Source: Gambelia wislizenii
Lineage: Eukaryota > Chordata > Lepidosauria > Squamata > Crotaphytidae
Length of the DNA stretch: 64,000 nt
Direction of reading: 5' to 3'
Assembly: GCA_030847615.1 (NCBI GenBank)
Contig: JAUMIR010000002.1
Coordinates: 195,531,809-195,595,808 of the forward strand
Position 1 is the first letter of the stretch, and each line of letters opens with the position of its first letter. The notes under the pieces were generated by a model that saw nothing but the letters and a program-made list of their open reading frames with translations, ran no database searches and was not told where the DNA came from. This document shows positions 31,958 to 43,374 of this stretch, piece by piece. Position numbers and translations under genes: made by a program.

Positions 31958-32635
31958 TAGAATCATAGAATCATAGAATTGCAGAGTTGGAAGAGACCAC
32001 GAGGGCCATCCAGTCCAACCCCCCTGCCACGCAGGAAATCACAATCAAAGCATCCCCGACAGATGGCCATCCAGCCTCTGTTTAAAGACCTCCAAGGAAG
32101 GAGACCCCACCACGCTCCGAGGGAGTGTGTTCCACTGCCGAACAGCTCTTACTGTCAAAAAGTTCCTCCTCATGTTGAGGTGGAATCTCTGTTCCTGGAG
32201 CTTGCACCCATTGCTCCGTGTTCCAGTCTCTGGAGCAGCAGAAAACAAGCCTGCTCCATCCTCAGCGTGACATCCCTTCAAATACTTAAACAGGGCTATC
32301 ATATCGCCTCTAAACCGTCTTTTTTCCAGGCTAAACATAACCAGCTCCCTAAGTCTCTCCTCATAAGGCATGGTTTCCAGACCTTTCACCATTTTAGTTG
32401 CCCTTCTCTGGACACGCTCCAATTTGTCAATATCCTTTCTGAATTGTGGTGCCCAGAATTGGACACAGTATTCTAAGTGAGGTCTGACCAAGGCAGAATA
32501 GAGTGGCACTATTACTTCCCTTGATCTAGACACTATACTTCTATTGATACAGCCCAAAATTGCATTGGCCTTTTTAGCTGCCGCATCACACTGTTGGCTC
32601 ATGATCAACTTGTGGTCTACTAGGACTCCTAGATC
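31958..32635 (-). mobile_element. CR1 LINE 3' fragment inserted in copia gag
   Basis: A minus-strand frame (32045-32608) encodes [20 protein letters not shown], then [20 protein letters not shown], and ends DGHLSGML. It is followed by the CR1 3' UTR and three ATTCTATG-type repeats at the left end. Copia gag sequence resumes on both sides without obvious loss. Confidence 0.93.
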
Positions 32636-32926
32636 CTAGATTAACTGGGAGGGGCTGAGCGATAAGAGAATTGCAGCTCTAGCTTTCTGGTCTGCTAGCC
32701 TGAACACTGCTATTTCATCTTCTGAACCCTCTGGGACCACAGTTTCATTCTCCAAAATGTGCCACAAATTGTCCTTAATTAATAAAGCCTCCATGTATAA
32801 ACTCCATGCTGAATAATTTCTACCTGCCAGCTTTTCAAAGCGGATGAAACTATTATCTGCCATTCTGCTGACTGAGTCAACAATTCTCCAGCTATGAAAA
32901 CACAAACAGCTGGCAGCTGGCAGCAC
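32636..32926 (-). pseudogene. Copia gag, N-terminal part
   Basis: The likely start Met is at about 32863 (MADNSFIRFEKLAGRNYSAW). It is followed by SLYMEALLIKDNLWHILENE, the typical copia Gag core (F-x-L-x-G-x-N-Y-x-x-W and LW). The frame is cut by the CR1 insertion after SLSPSQLI. Confidence 0.85.
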
Positions 32927-33054
32927 TTCAAGGTTGCGGAAAGATATTACAAGATATTACTTAACTGTTTCTCAGCCAGCTAGCCAAAAACACTCAAGAC
33001 AAGAGTTTCTGGGAAGTTTTCTGGGTGCACCTTATCTAATCTGGGATCAATCAA

Positions 33055-33068
33055 CTGGGCCCATAACC
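33055..33068 (-). other. Copia primer-binding site matching initiator tRNA-Met anticodon arm
   Basis: The plus strand carries CTGGGCCCATAACC, identical to the anticodon stem-loop of initiator tRNA-Met as I know it. The minus-strand element is therefore complementary to it. The site lies 2 nt inside the 5' LTR. Drosophila copia is known to use an internal part of the same tRNA. Confidence 0.8.
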
Positions 33069-33070
33069 AC

Positions 33071-33485
33071 TGTCAGGAGATGATAGGCCACTTCATCCCC
33101 AGCAGAAGACAAAAAACTGTCTCTGTAGACTCAGTAGCTACCCACTCCCAAGAATACTCACACACAGAGTGTTTGACATCCAAATAAGCAGGAGGCACTT
33201 TTATCTTCAAACTCAGTTGCAATATATACAAATATTTCCAATTCCAGAAGAAACTGCTTCACCAGGACTCAGCACTCACAGGAAGAAGAGTGAGCTCTGC
33301 TCTGAGCCCTCCCATATACACAGTCACAGGGCACTGGCTTACTCAATCACATGATCTTATACACCAATAAGAACCCTCCTTCTGTAGCTAAGGAAGACTA
33401 GGCAGTTCATGGAGTCAGCCATTTTGACTAGGCATGACTCTGCAGTTTGTTTGGCCATTTTAAAATGGAGTTCTAACTCCTCACA
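33071..33485 (-). repeat. Copia 5' LTR
   Basis: A 415-bp LTR. Its plus-strand left end is TGTCAGG and its right end CTCCTCACA, so the minus-strand form begins TGTGAGG and ends CCTGACA. The first 135 bp match the 3' LTR remnant. Confidence 0.85.
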
Positions 33486-34127
33486 GACCCATCGTGCACA
33501 TGGAAGCACATTCTGGGCCAAAGAACGTGCATCTACTCTTGCTAAAATTACCAATAATACTTCAGTTATAGATGTGGTTGTGTGTACAGTTGAACTATGA
33601 AGCCATTCACTATAAGGGAGACATAATACAATGAATGTGCAATTCCACATGAGATTTATGCTATATAACGTCAATGTAGAATCTCAAACATAATCTTAAT
33701 TAGGACCAACTAGATTCTATTAAGTTTTACAGTAGTAAAGTTAATTCAGGTTTGTTAAATAAGCCTCACTCTTCCAAATTTCATGGGTGGTAGAGGATGA
33801 GAACACACACACAAAAACTCACTTTTGCTTTAAATTTTTTACAACTCCTTTTACTGTGTGGTATTGGTTTGATCATTCTACGCCAGTGATGGAGGAATGT
33901 TCAAACTCAAAATGAGAGGTCACATGAAAAGAGGTGGAGTCATGAGAGCATACCCACTGGCCCGAAGTAAAGATACACTATATGAATGTCCTGGAGCGGC
34001 ACAACTGTCACTCTGACACCATCTTTTAATCAATACTGTCCTCTCTTGACACATAGCACTTTATGAATGATCCCTTCCTGGCAACAGTGTATTGGCAAAA
34101 CACCACCTTGCTTTCTTCTTGTTGCTA

Positions 34128-34595
34128 ACTACAGTTGGCCTTCTATATCCACGGATTTGGCAAGAACAGATTCCAACATCCACGGCTTATTTTTTTTTTT
34201 TTAATTCCAAGAAGCAAACCTTGATTTTGCCATTTTACAGAAGGGACACCATTTTACTATACCATTGTACATAAATTATGACCCCCGTATCCACTGGGGA
34301 TTGGTTCCGGGGGGGGGGCATGGATACCGACAAATGCGGATAACAGCAAATGCAATTGAAAATAATGGGACTTCCAGTTTAAAATACCACAGAGTTGTCT
34401 TGGAGGACCTAGAAAATTGCTAGAGGGGATGCATTTTCTAGGAAGACTCTATGGTAGGTGTGCTGTTTTGTTTCCTGCCAATAACTGAATCAGTGGATAA
34501 TGAATCAGTGGATGAGGGGGTCCTACTATAATGGGACTTGAGCATCCATGGATTTTGGTATCCACGGGGGGGGGGGTGTCCACTGAGAAAATCAT
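34128..34595. mobile_element. Tigger-like MITE interrupted by a second MITE
   Basis: The outer element starts TA-CAGTTGGCCTTCTATATCC and resumes at ATGGGACTTGAGCATCCATG. It has the same internal words as 22524-22740 (GATTTTGCCATTTTA, GGGACACCATTTTA). The interruption is at 34271-34530. Confidence 0.65.
34271..34530. mobile_element. Tigger-like MITE nested in the previous one
   Basis: The left end GACCCCCGTATCCACTGGGG with ATTGGTTCCGG is inverted at the right end GGATGAGGGGGTCCTACTAT. It is the same family, opposite orientation, as 45743-46049. Confidence 0.6.
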
Positions 34596-34644
34596 CAGTC
34601 AGTTTCATTTTTTTTTAAATGGAATTTAAAAACCCCTTTAAAAT

Positions 34645-34917
34645 ACAGTCAGACCCCCATATCGATAGAACCAATATCTGTGGTCTCAGTTACTCATGGG
34701 ACACCAAATAAGGGATATATACCATAGATTTGCACTGGAAAATGCCCAGAGAGGCATCCATCTAGGCATCTTCTAGGTCCTCCAATGCAACTCTATGGTA
34801 TACTTTTACTGGAAGTCCTTTATTTTAATACGGTTTGATGTTATCTGTGGTTTCTGGTATCCATGGTACATCAGGCAACCGAACCTTCACGGATATGGGG
34901 GGGGGGTTTAACTGTAT
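34645..34917. mobile_element. Tigger-like MITE
   Basis: TACAGTCAGACCCCCATATC at the left and ATGGGGGGGGGGTTTAACTG-TA at the right are inverted ends bordered by TA. Confidence 0.7.
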
Positions 34918-35043
34918 TGCAAATTCAATCAGCAAAATGTCATGTTTTAACCCTTAAATGGAAACAAGGATTCCTGTATATTTAGGACAATAGTTCAATA
35001 CTAAAAAAAGATGAGTGTATCCTTAAGATATAATTCTATACAG

Positions 35044-35416
35044 CAGTGATTCTTAAGCTTTGGTCTGTGGACTCCCAGGGGGTCGCAATGTCCTCACAGG
35101 GAGTTTGCAAAGGCTTGAAGGCTGCTCAGCCCACCTCCTCCCTGCAGCGGAGCAGCCACATGACAGGAATCAAGGCAAAGGCTGGCCGGCTTGGCCTGCA
35201 CATTGCCATTCAATCTGCTCCAGCCACAAACTTGTAGGAAGAAGCAAGAGACAAGCCTTTCCTCCCCCCTCCAGTGCCTCTGAGGGAATGTTTAATGGAT
35301 GGTGTAATTATATTATTGTTGTTGTTGTTTTAAATCTTGAGTTAAGTCTTGGAGATTCTTGGCAATGAAAGATATTTATAGGGGGTGCCTGATAAAGAAA
35401 AGGTTAAGAGCCACTG
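35044..35416. mobile_element. hAT MITE with 8-bp target duplication
   Basis: The ends CAGTGATTCTTAAGC and AGGTTAAGAGCCACTG are inverted. The flanking octamers CTATACAG (35036-35043) and CTATGCAA (35417-35424) match at 6 of 8. The interior is GC-richer (CTCCTCCCTGCAGCGGAGC) and encodes nothing recognisable. Confidence 0.8.
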
Positions 35417-37572
35417 CTATGCAATATATGTGAGAAAGTGAACATATGTTTATATTAAAAAAAACCCCACTAGAATTACATTAAGAAAATATCAGTTTCA
35501 AAACAAACTAAGACCACAAACAATTCCCCATCCCTAATCATCGAGCTCACAGTAATTCACTGTTGATGGAGTATCTCTGATTATTCAAGTGAAAGAACTG
35601 AAAACATCTAATCTATTTCCCATGATTCCAGATGAATTATTACTATTAGATTCTCAAGTTCTGTCCATTACTACAGTATATTATCATTTATGTGAATAAA
35701 AGCAATTGCAGACACTAAAAGATTCCAGTCAAAACTAATGATTTCTTGGTTACAACTGTAGAAACCTGCTGACAGTTCTGCCAGCCCAAAAAAAGAGAAA
35801 TTTTGTCTGGAATGTCTAAGTCCACATCAATCATTCTACCGTTTTCATATCCATTATTGATCCCACAGGCTCAAAAACACCTTTGTTTGATTTTCTTCTC
35901 TACAGATATTTATTTCAGGTACGGTAAGTGGATACATTGAAGTTCATTGGATAGCAACAGCAAGCTCATACCATCCTATGTACTCCTTTTGTCAGACACG
36001 TGGACAAATGTAACTTCCCAATCAGTCGTAAGAAGACTGTAGCCAGGCAACAGAGCTCAGGAACCCAAATTAGGTTTTGTAGATCAACACTGTCATTAAG
36101 AACTGAAGACACATTTGGAGCAGAGAACGATATATGCAAATTGAGGATTGTAGACATGCCAGTAAGATGTGATTATGTGCACAGGGAAGCCCTACAAGAA
36201 CATGGCCTCTTACCAGAAAAGCTAGGCCAAGGAGTGACCAAAAATGTCTGCCATAGAAAAAAACACTCCTTGTCACCACTTTTTAGGGGAACAGGAAAAG
36301 GAGTCACATGAAAGAGAGTATTACTGAAGGCACAAAGTAGTCTAGATTTATTGTAAAGTCAGCTCAATCTCTCTATAAATCCTATTTTATGATTACAAAC
36401 TGTTATGAAAACCATTGTTGTTGAAGAGCAGTATGCAAACTAATATAAAATAAAATACAAATAAAAAATAAAACACAAATCAATATAATCCATGACGTGA
36501 GAAGGGCTACATACGTATATCACTACGTGTCCACAGGGTTGGAAACCACATCTGCTGCCTGCTGCCAAATCTCGGGTGGGGTGGGATAGAGGGGGAGAGG
36601 AAGAAATAAAACATCCCAGAAATAAAGCATCCATAAAAATAAAAAGAATAAACCATTTGGATTCTGAACAGTTAAGCCACCTACAAAAACTGTATGACGT
36701 ACAAGCATTTGAAAAGTACTATATCCTCTGGAGACCAATGCTGATGGACATTTCCTATGTGATGTCACAACTGATAGGCTGAGGGATGCACAGATTCAAG
36801 AGTTCACAGACAGAACTCTTAGAAATCAGGCACAGGGTTTCTTCTCTGTAGTTTAAAGAGAGAGGTTGAGGAATGGTTTTATATGTATAAATGAACATCC
36901 AAACAAGGAAATTCTTGGTTCAGTCACTGGAATATGAAGGTCTACAATTAAAGAGTGTTTTACAATTACCTCATATTTAAGCTTAGCCAAATACATAAGC
37001 AAATGCTTCACAAAGAAATATAATGCCACCTTAGGAGATTTAATTGGAAACTCATTTAATACCTTCTGCTGATTATGTGGTCTGTCACATCCGTTCTGTA
37101 AAACTTTGCAAACAAGTATATGGAGTTCTATATCAGTACATGAACACTTCATGATGCAGTCTGGCAATAATTAGGCCTGTCAGATTAACCCCATGAATTC
37201 CAAATCTTCCATCCAGTTCCACTGGACTGTATGCATACTAAAAGGCTAAGGCTAGAATCCTGACTCACTTACCAGGTTGTAAAGCTCCATTAAACATCAT
37301 GGAACTTACTTCTAAGTAAACATGCTTATTGCACTGTTTAAACTTTATTTAGTATTAATGCATAGTCTTATGGACATACAGCAAAATGGTTTCTAGTAGG
37401 AACTGCACAGAAATCAGTTTTCATTGTAAATTGCATTTCAATTTCATTTAAAATGCAAGAAAGTAATTTCCCTTCTAAAATTCCATTGCTGTATTACAAA
37501 ATTCATTATCTAATAATGTAGTGCAGCGGGTCATGGAGCCATTCATCTTCATCACAGCTGTGAAATGGAAGA

Positions 37573-38059
37573 ATCATAGAATCATAGAATCATAGAATTG
37601 CAGAGTTGGAAGAGACCACGAGGGCCATCCAGTCCAACCCCCTGCCATGCAGGAAATCACGATCAAAGCATCCCCGACAGATGGCCATCCAGCCTCTGTT
37701 TAAAGACCTCCAAGGAAGGAGACCCAACCATGCTCCGAGGGGGTGTGTTCCACTGCCGAACAGCTCTTACTGTCAAAAAGTTTCTCCTAATGTTGAGGTG
37801 GAATCTCTGTTCCTGGAGCTTGCATCCATTGCTCCGTGTTCCAGTCTCTGGAGCAACAGAAAACAAGCCTGCTCCATCCTCAAAGTGACAACCCTTCAAA
37901 TACTTAAACAGGGCTATCATATCGCCTCTTAATCGTCTTTTTCCAGGCTAAACATACCCAGCTCCCTAAATCTTTCCTCATAAGGCATGGTTTCCAGACC
38001 TTTCACCATTTTAGTCGCCCTTCTTTGGACACGCTCCAATTTGTCCATATCCTTTTTGA
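37573..38059 (-). mobile_element. CR1 LINE 3' fragment
   Basis: Minus-strand frames encode [20 protein letters not shown], then [20 protein letters not shown] and [14 protein letters not shown]. The left end has ATTCTATGATTCTATGATTC repeats. It is 5'-truncated against the LTR element at 38060. Confidence 0.92.
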
Positions 38060-38759
38060 AAGGACCAAAGTGTCTCCAACCAAGCGATACCAGTGGGAAG
38101 GTGTGATGATCAGGTGCTCCAGCTGAATTTACGGCACCGCTCAGCCTAGCCACCTTGTCACGCTGCCACCACTTTTGTGACGCAGGGGCCTTTCACATCC
38201 CACCGCTGCCACCAAATAAATATCTGTGGAGACTGCAGTTCCATAGTCATCACCTTTATGCCAAAATTCCCCCTTATCCCTTCCTTGGACTTGGGTTTGA
38301 CTTTCAATGGATAGTATTTGCATTTGTGTATGGGTGTTTACAGAGTTAGTAAGCCAATTAAATATCAGTAAGGGAAAATAAATTCATGAGGAGTCTGGAT
38401 ATGATAAACATAAAGATTGATTTATTGGTTGAACAAAATAACCAAAATGCTTTGAACTTTGTTTCCAATCAGCTTCTATTCTTCTTATCACTTATTTTCA
38501 CTGCCCATACATTCTCTTAGCTCCACTCACAACCATACACACATTCCAGCCTCTCCTCATCACACCACATCTTCAACTCTCCCTTTCAACTGCCATCTGC
38601 CTTCTCAACTGTCATTCTCTCTCTCCCAACTGTCATCCAGTACTCTCACACCAGGAGACTCCTTCCACCCCAATTTCCTGCCACAGGATTGGCTCCTCCA
38701 TGCTCTCTTCCCATTTGCTCTCTAACATTCCACCAGCTGTCCATTACATGGTCTCCACA
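38060..38759 (-). mobile_element. LTR retroelement end: LTR plus start of internal region
   Basis: The LTR (38225-38759, 535 bp) has 9-bp inverted ends TGTGGAGAC/GTCTCCACA. On the minus strand it is followed, after 10 nt, by a tRNA-Leu-type primer site and about 140 nt of internal leader. It is then cut off beside a CR1. The second LTR is missing. Family (Gypsy or retrovirus-like) cannot be told without coding sequence. Confidence 0.7.
38197..38214 (-). other. Primer-binding site for a tRNA-Leu
   Basis: The plus strand reads ATCCCACCGCTGCCACCA, which equals the 3' end plus CCA of a tRNA-Leu (AAG/UAG type) as I recall it. The element on the minus strand would pair with it over 18 nt. Confidence 0.7.
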
Positions 38760-39294
38760 GAAAGGCATGGAAGATAACACAGGTGTGCATAAAGGGAACT
38801 ATCTTGGAGAAATATCAGAAGTGAGAAGCACTAGACTGATTTTGCAGTTCAGAAACCTTATTATATTGATCAGAGACAGAACCAGATTGTTTCCCATCAA
38901 TTCCAGTCACTTCCAGGAAAATAGGAGAGAATATAATTATTATTTTTTTTAAATAATTTTTATTAATATAATCATCTTGCAAAATTACAGAAGCAAAATA
39001 AAACATGAAAATATCCACAGTCATCAATAATAAAAATGTTCTGACTTCCCTCGTCAAAATAACTCAGGGTATTTTGTATTACTTCATATATATTTTTTCT
39101 ACCCTTCCCTCTATTCCCATTTAGACTGCTCTTTTACTATTAACTTTTTGTGCGTTCGCTAATGCTTCTTCTATCTCATTCTTCCTGTTCATCTTTTCCA
39201 TCTTTGTTTCCCCTTCTTCCCTTCTTTAGTTCTTAACCTTCTCATTTATTTCTTCATATTTTGATACACCCGATCTATCTCCATTTGTTTCGCC

Positions 39295-39861
39295 CTATAT
39301 CTCTATATCTTTGTCAACCCCCCATCTTAACTTGCAATAATTAAATACTGGTAGCCATTCTTCTTCCGTTTTTATTGCCACCTCTTGATTGATTATTCGG
39401 GTTAATTTATCATTTTCTTTCATCATTATTATTTTATTTAACCAATTTTCTATCAGTAGTTCCTCTTTGTTTTTCCATTGTGCAGCAATAACCATGCGGG
39501 CAGCTGTGCACAAGTACAGTAATATCCTCCAATATTTTCCTTCTATTTTTTTCCCCAGAACTGAGGTAATATTGAGAAGGTATAGCTTCGGATTCAATTC
39601 AAATTCGATACTGAATATTTTTTGAATTATTCCATGCACTTTCATCCAAAATTTGCTTATAACTGGACAAGTCCACCATGCATGTTTCAGAGTACCTCTT
39701 TCCTTTTGACATTTCCAACAACTGTTCTCCCTTAACCTGTAAATTTTGCTTATTCTGTCTGGTGTCAGATACCATCTGTTACTTATCTTGAAAAAGTTTT
39801 CTTTAAGATCCTGGCATGCCATGAACTTTTTTTGTTTTCTTCCACGCTTCTTCCCATTCAT
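39295..39861 (-). pseudogene. L1 ORF2, C-terminal Cys-rich domain
   Basis: It continues the RT frame after the A7 shift. LKENFFKISNRWYLTPDRIS is followed by the Cys/His cluster CWKCQKERGTLKHAWWTC and the end VFNYCKLRWGVDKDIEI. Normal L1 ORF2 has this C-terminal CCHC-like segment. Confidence 0.92.
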
Positions 39862-42097
39862 TTAATTGAATTTCTTCTCCGATGTCTATGGCCCATTTTA
39901 CCATGGCTTCTCTCACTTGCTCTGTAACCAGATGTTCTGAAATCAATAAGTTGTAAAATCTTGTAATCTTTTTCCTCTTATCGTCCCATATGATCTTTTG
40001 TAAGTCTGTCTGTCTTTCTAAGAAGCCAAACTCCTTTTCATCCTTTTTAAACCTACTGAATATTTGTTGGTACGAGAACCAGTTGAATTGCCATCCCTCC
40101 TGTTGTAACTCTTCCCTTGTTTTTAGTTCTAACCTCCCATCCGTCTCGTTTTTCAATAATTCCTTGTATGTAATCCATCTATCAGGTTTCCCGATTTGTC
40201 CCCATCTTCCCATGAATGCTTCAACTGGGGATATCCACTTTGGTATCCTCCCGAAATGTTGCTTCTGAATTTTATTCCAACTCTGTAGCAGTGCTCTTCT
40301 AATGATATGGTTGTTAAAATCTTTATGGATTGGTGCCTTATTGTATCCTAAATAGGCGTGCCAGCCTAATCTTAATCCTGCCCCTTCTAAAGTTAGGAGG
40401 TTCTGATTTTCTAGTTTAATCCAGTCGCTTGTCCATACCAAGGAGCATGCCTTGTGGTAGTTTTGCAAGTCCGGTAAGTCTAGTCCTCCTCTTTCTGATC
40501 TTTCTAATAAGGTTTGCCACTTTACCCTTGCCTTTCGACCATTCCAAATAAACTCGCTTAAGTCCTTCTTCCATCTTAGGAATGGTTTGTCGTTTGAAAT
40601 GATTGGTAAAGTTTGAAACAAAAACATCATTTTTGGCAGGACCACCATTTTTATAGCTGCTATCTTAACCATTATCGAGAGTTTCAATTTGGACCAGATC
40701 TTGAAATTTCCCTTGATTGTATTCCAGGTCTCCTCGTAATTATGTTCATAAAGGTCTAAATTTCTGCTGGATATCCAGATTCCAAGATATTTCACCTTTT
40801 GCTCTAATTTGCATTTGGATTTTTCCCTTAAAGTTTCTTGCTCTTTATTTGTTAAATTCTTGGTTATAATTATAGTTTTTTCTTTGTTAATCTTAAACCC
40901 AGCATATACTCCAAATTCCTCAATCGTTTCTATTAATTGATTTATACTGTTCATGGGATTTTCAAGAATGATAGCTATATCGTCCGCATAGGCTCTGACC
41001 TTATATTCCTGGTCTTTAATTTTAACTCCTTGTATCTTTCTTTCTTCTCTAATCTTGTTGAGTAGAATTTCTATTACTGTTATGAATAATAGAGGAGATA
41101 AGGGACATCCTTGTCTAGTGCCTTTTTGTATCTGAATTTCCTCTGACCTCTCTCCGTTCACTATAATAGAAGCCTTCTGGTCCGCATATATTTTTTCTAT
41201 ATTGGTTGTCATAAAATGTCCAAATCCAAGCTCATCCAGTACTTTAGTCAGACAGTGGGAGTTGATGTTATCAAAAGCTTTCTCTGCGTCCGCAAAAATT
41301 ATTGCTGCTTTACAGTCATTATTTCTTTCCAGGAATTCTAAAATGTCAATTATATACCTAATGTTCGTTGATAACAATCTTCCTGGCAGAAAGCCACATT
41401 GTTCAGGACGTATTATTCCTTTTAGAGCCCCTTTCATTCTGTTCGCCAACATGCGAGTGTAAATCTTATAATCCCCATTTAGAAGGGATATCGGGCGGTA
41501 GTTTTTAACATCCATCTTTTCCTTGCCCTCTTTCCAGATCATTGTGATGTTTGCAGTTTTCCATGTATCTGTCATCCCTTCTTTGTGAATCATATTGATG
41601 ACTTCTAATAAATGGGTTGATATTTCTTTTTCAAAAGCTTTGTAAAAACTGTTCGTGAACCCGTCTGGGCGCGGCGCTTTGTCCTTTTTTAAATCTTGAA
41701 TCACTTTGGCCAACTCTTCCGCTGAAAAGGGTACGGATAGTTTCGACCTGTCATCTTCCGAGAGCCTCGTAAACTTGTTCTCTTTTATATATCTGTTTAT
41801 TTTGCTTTCCCAGGTTTCGTCTTGAGTTGTTTCTTTATACAGGAGAGAATAATACTGAACAAAGGCATTCTTTATGTCTTCTTGATGTGTCAAAATTTCC
41901 CCGTTCATCTTAATTTCCGATATCATCCTTTTTTCTTTTTCCTTTTTCAGTCTGTAAGCCAGCCATCTCCCCGTTTTATTGGCCTGTTCAAACGTCCTCT
42001 GTTTTATCTCCTTCAATTTCAATCCAATCTCTTCGAACACTGTCTTATCTATCGATCTTATCAGTTCAATTTCCTTAATTAATGATTTGCTTTGAGG
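39803..42097 (-). pseudogene. L1 ORF2, reverse transcriptase domain
   Basis: 745 codons are open from the internal Met at 42040. RT motifs are intact: FADAEKAFDNI, GTRQGCPLSPLLF and AYADDIAI (the catalytic YADD). Fingers and thumb sequences follow, including VKYLGIWIS. The frame ends in TKKVHGMPGS because of a shift in an A7 run near 39830. Apart from the two frameshifts the catalytic residues are preserved. Confidence 0.95.
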
Positions 42098-43062
42098 TTT
42101 TCTCTCAATTTCTTCTCTTTTTCTTTCAATTTTTGCAAGGCTTCTTGATTTTTAACTCTTCTAGTCCTGGCTTGTTCTGCTCCTTTTTGTAAAAATAAGC
42201 CTCTTATGGTTGCTTTAAAAGCATCCCAAACGATCCTTATTTCCATGCCTTCTTTATTTTCTTTGAAAAACTGATTTATCTCTCCCTTCATTTTTGTTGT
42301 AAAATTTCCTTCCTTTATTAAATCTTCTCTGAATATCCATGTATATTCTTTCTTAAATAAAGACATTCTTAAGTTTATAGGATTATGATCCGATATAATT
42401 TTTGTTGTTATAGCCATCTCTTTTATTCTTGGCAATAGATTCTTCGATATCCAGAACATATCAATCCTAGACATAGTCTTGTGGGCTTCTGAATAAAATG
42501 TGTACCCTTTTTCTTCTTGGTATTTGGCTGTCCATAAGTCTTTTAAGTGAAATTCTTCTATTAAGTCAAAACAGACCTGTGGTAATCTGCCCTGGCTCTC
42601 TTTATTACCTCCAGATCTATCCCTTTTTCCATCCAGGACTCCATTGAAATCTCCCACTAATATTATTAATCCTTTTTCTAATTTTGTCAGTTCCAAATGT
42701 AGATACTTATAGAAGTGTTCTTTTTTAACTATTGGACCATAGATTGCAATTACATATATTTTTTGATTGGGGAGATTCAATTCTATTCCAATTAAGTGGC
42801 CTTCATTATCGTTCATTATCTGTTTTGCTTCGTATTTTTTGTTTACATAAATCACCACCCCTTCTTTCTTTTTTGATGACAAGGAAGTGAATTCTTGACC
42901 TAGTTTTTGATTTTTTAAATATTTACTTTCGCTCTGACGTATTCTCACTTCTTGAATGCATGTTATGTCCGCTTTGTTCTTTTCCAGGTGGTGATATACT
43001 TTCCTTCTCTTGACCAATGTGTTGAGTCCCTTCACGTTCCATGATGTTAGCTTTAGAAACAT
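42079..43062 (-). pseudogene. L1 ORF2, apurinic endonuclease domain
   Basis: 327 codons start MFLKLTSWNVKGLN. The AP-endonuclease motifs are present: IQEVRI, VIAIYGP, LVGDFNG, SRIDMFWI and SDHNPI. The frame ends NLKANH; a one-base shift near 42090-42105 separates it from the RT frame, which then reads SKSLIKEIELIRSIDKTV. Confidence 0.93.
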
Positions 43063-43065
43063 TTT

Positions 43066-43200
43066 TTATATTTCTTCTTCTTCTTCTTCCACTTCCCTTG
43101 CTTCTCTTTCTTTTCTCCCCTCTTCTCCTTTTTCTTCTTCTTTTTCAGACGTCTCACTGGAACCTTCTTCCTCTTCAGATTTCTTATCACTTTCATCTAC
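43066..43200 (-). pseudogene. L1 ORF1, acidic C-terminal tail
   Basis: Forty-four codons plus a stop encode a Glu/Lys-rich tail (VDESDKKSEEEEGSSETSEK to EVEEEEEEI). The frame stays open right to the insertion edge, and the stop lies 3 nt before the ORF2 ATG. It is truncated by the 5' edge of the insertion. Confidence 0.75.
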
Positions 43201-43374
43201 CAGGAGAGAATATAATTAGAACACTGCTTTTTGGTGGGTTTTTTATAGTTCCTTCCGACACATTGCAGCGCATTCTTCCAGACTGTGAGCCTGTTGTGAC
43301 TCCTAGAAGCACCTCAGTAGTTTAAATTGCAGCGAAGTGTTGTAGAAGATCCTAATAATATGCTACATTCACAA

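Larger units (their letters stand above)
29330..33485 (-). mobile_element. Ty1/copia LTR retrotransposon, decayed, with CR1 inserted
   Basis: On the minus strand the order is 5' LTR (33071-33485), primer site, gag, protease, integrase, start of RT, then a truncated 3' LTR (29330-29464). Integrase before RT is the copia order. The ends are TG...CA, flanked by CACCC (left) and GACCC (right), a 4-of-5 match to a 5-bp target duplication. A CR1 interrupts gag. Several frames are broken and most of RT and all RNase H are deleted. Copia elements are uncommon in amniotes. Confidence 0.92.
38940..43201 (-). mobile_element. L1 LINE, 5'-truncated, with perfect 17-bp target duplication
   Basis: AGGAGAGAATATAATTA occurs at 38923-38939 and again at 43202-43218, bracketing 4262 bp. 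The minus-strand element contains the last 45 codons of ORF1, nearly all of ORF2 and a 3' UTR ending in an A-rich tail. Its integrity and perfect duplication suggest a fairly recent insertion. It is dead because of the 5' truncation and two ORF2 frameshifts. Confidence 0.95.

Noticed and set aside
38459..38952. Ser/His/Pro-rich plus-strand frames as a coding gene
   Set aside because: They lie in the LTR (38225-38759) and its flank, read antisense to the element, and have no domain.
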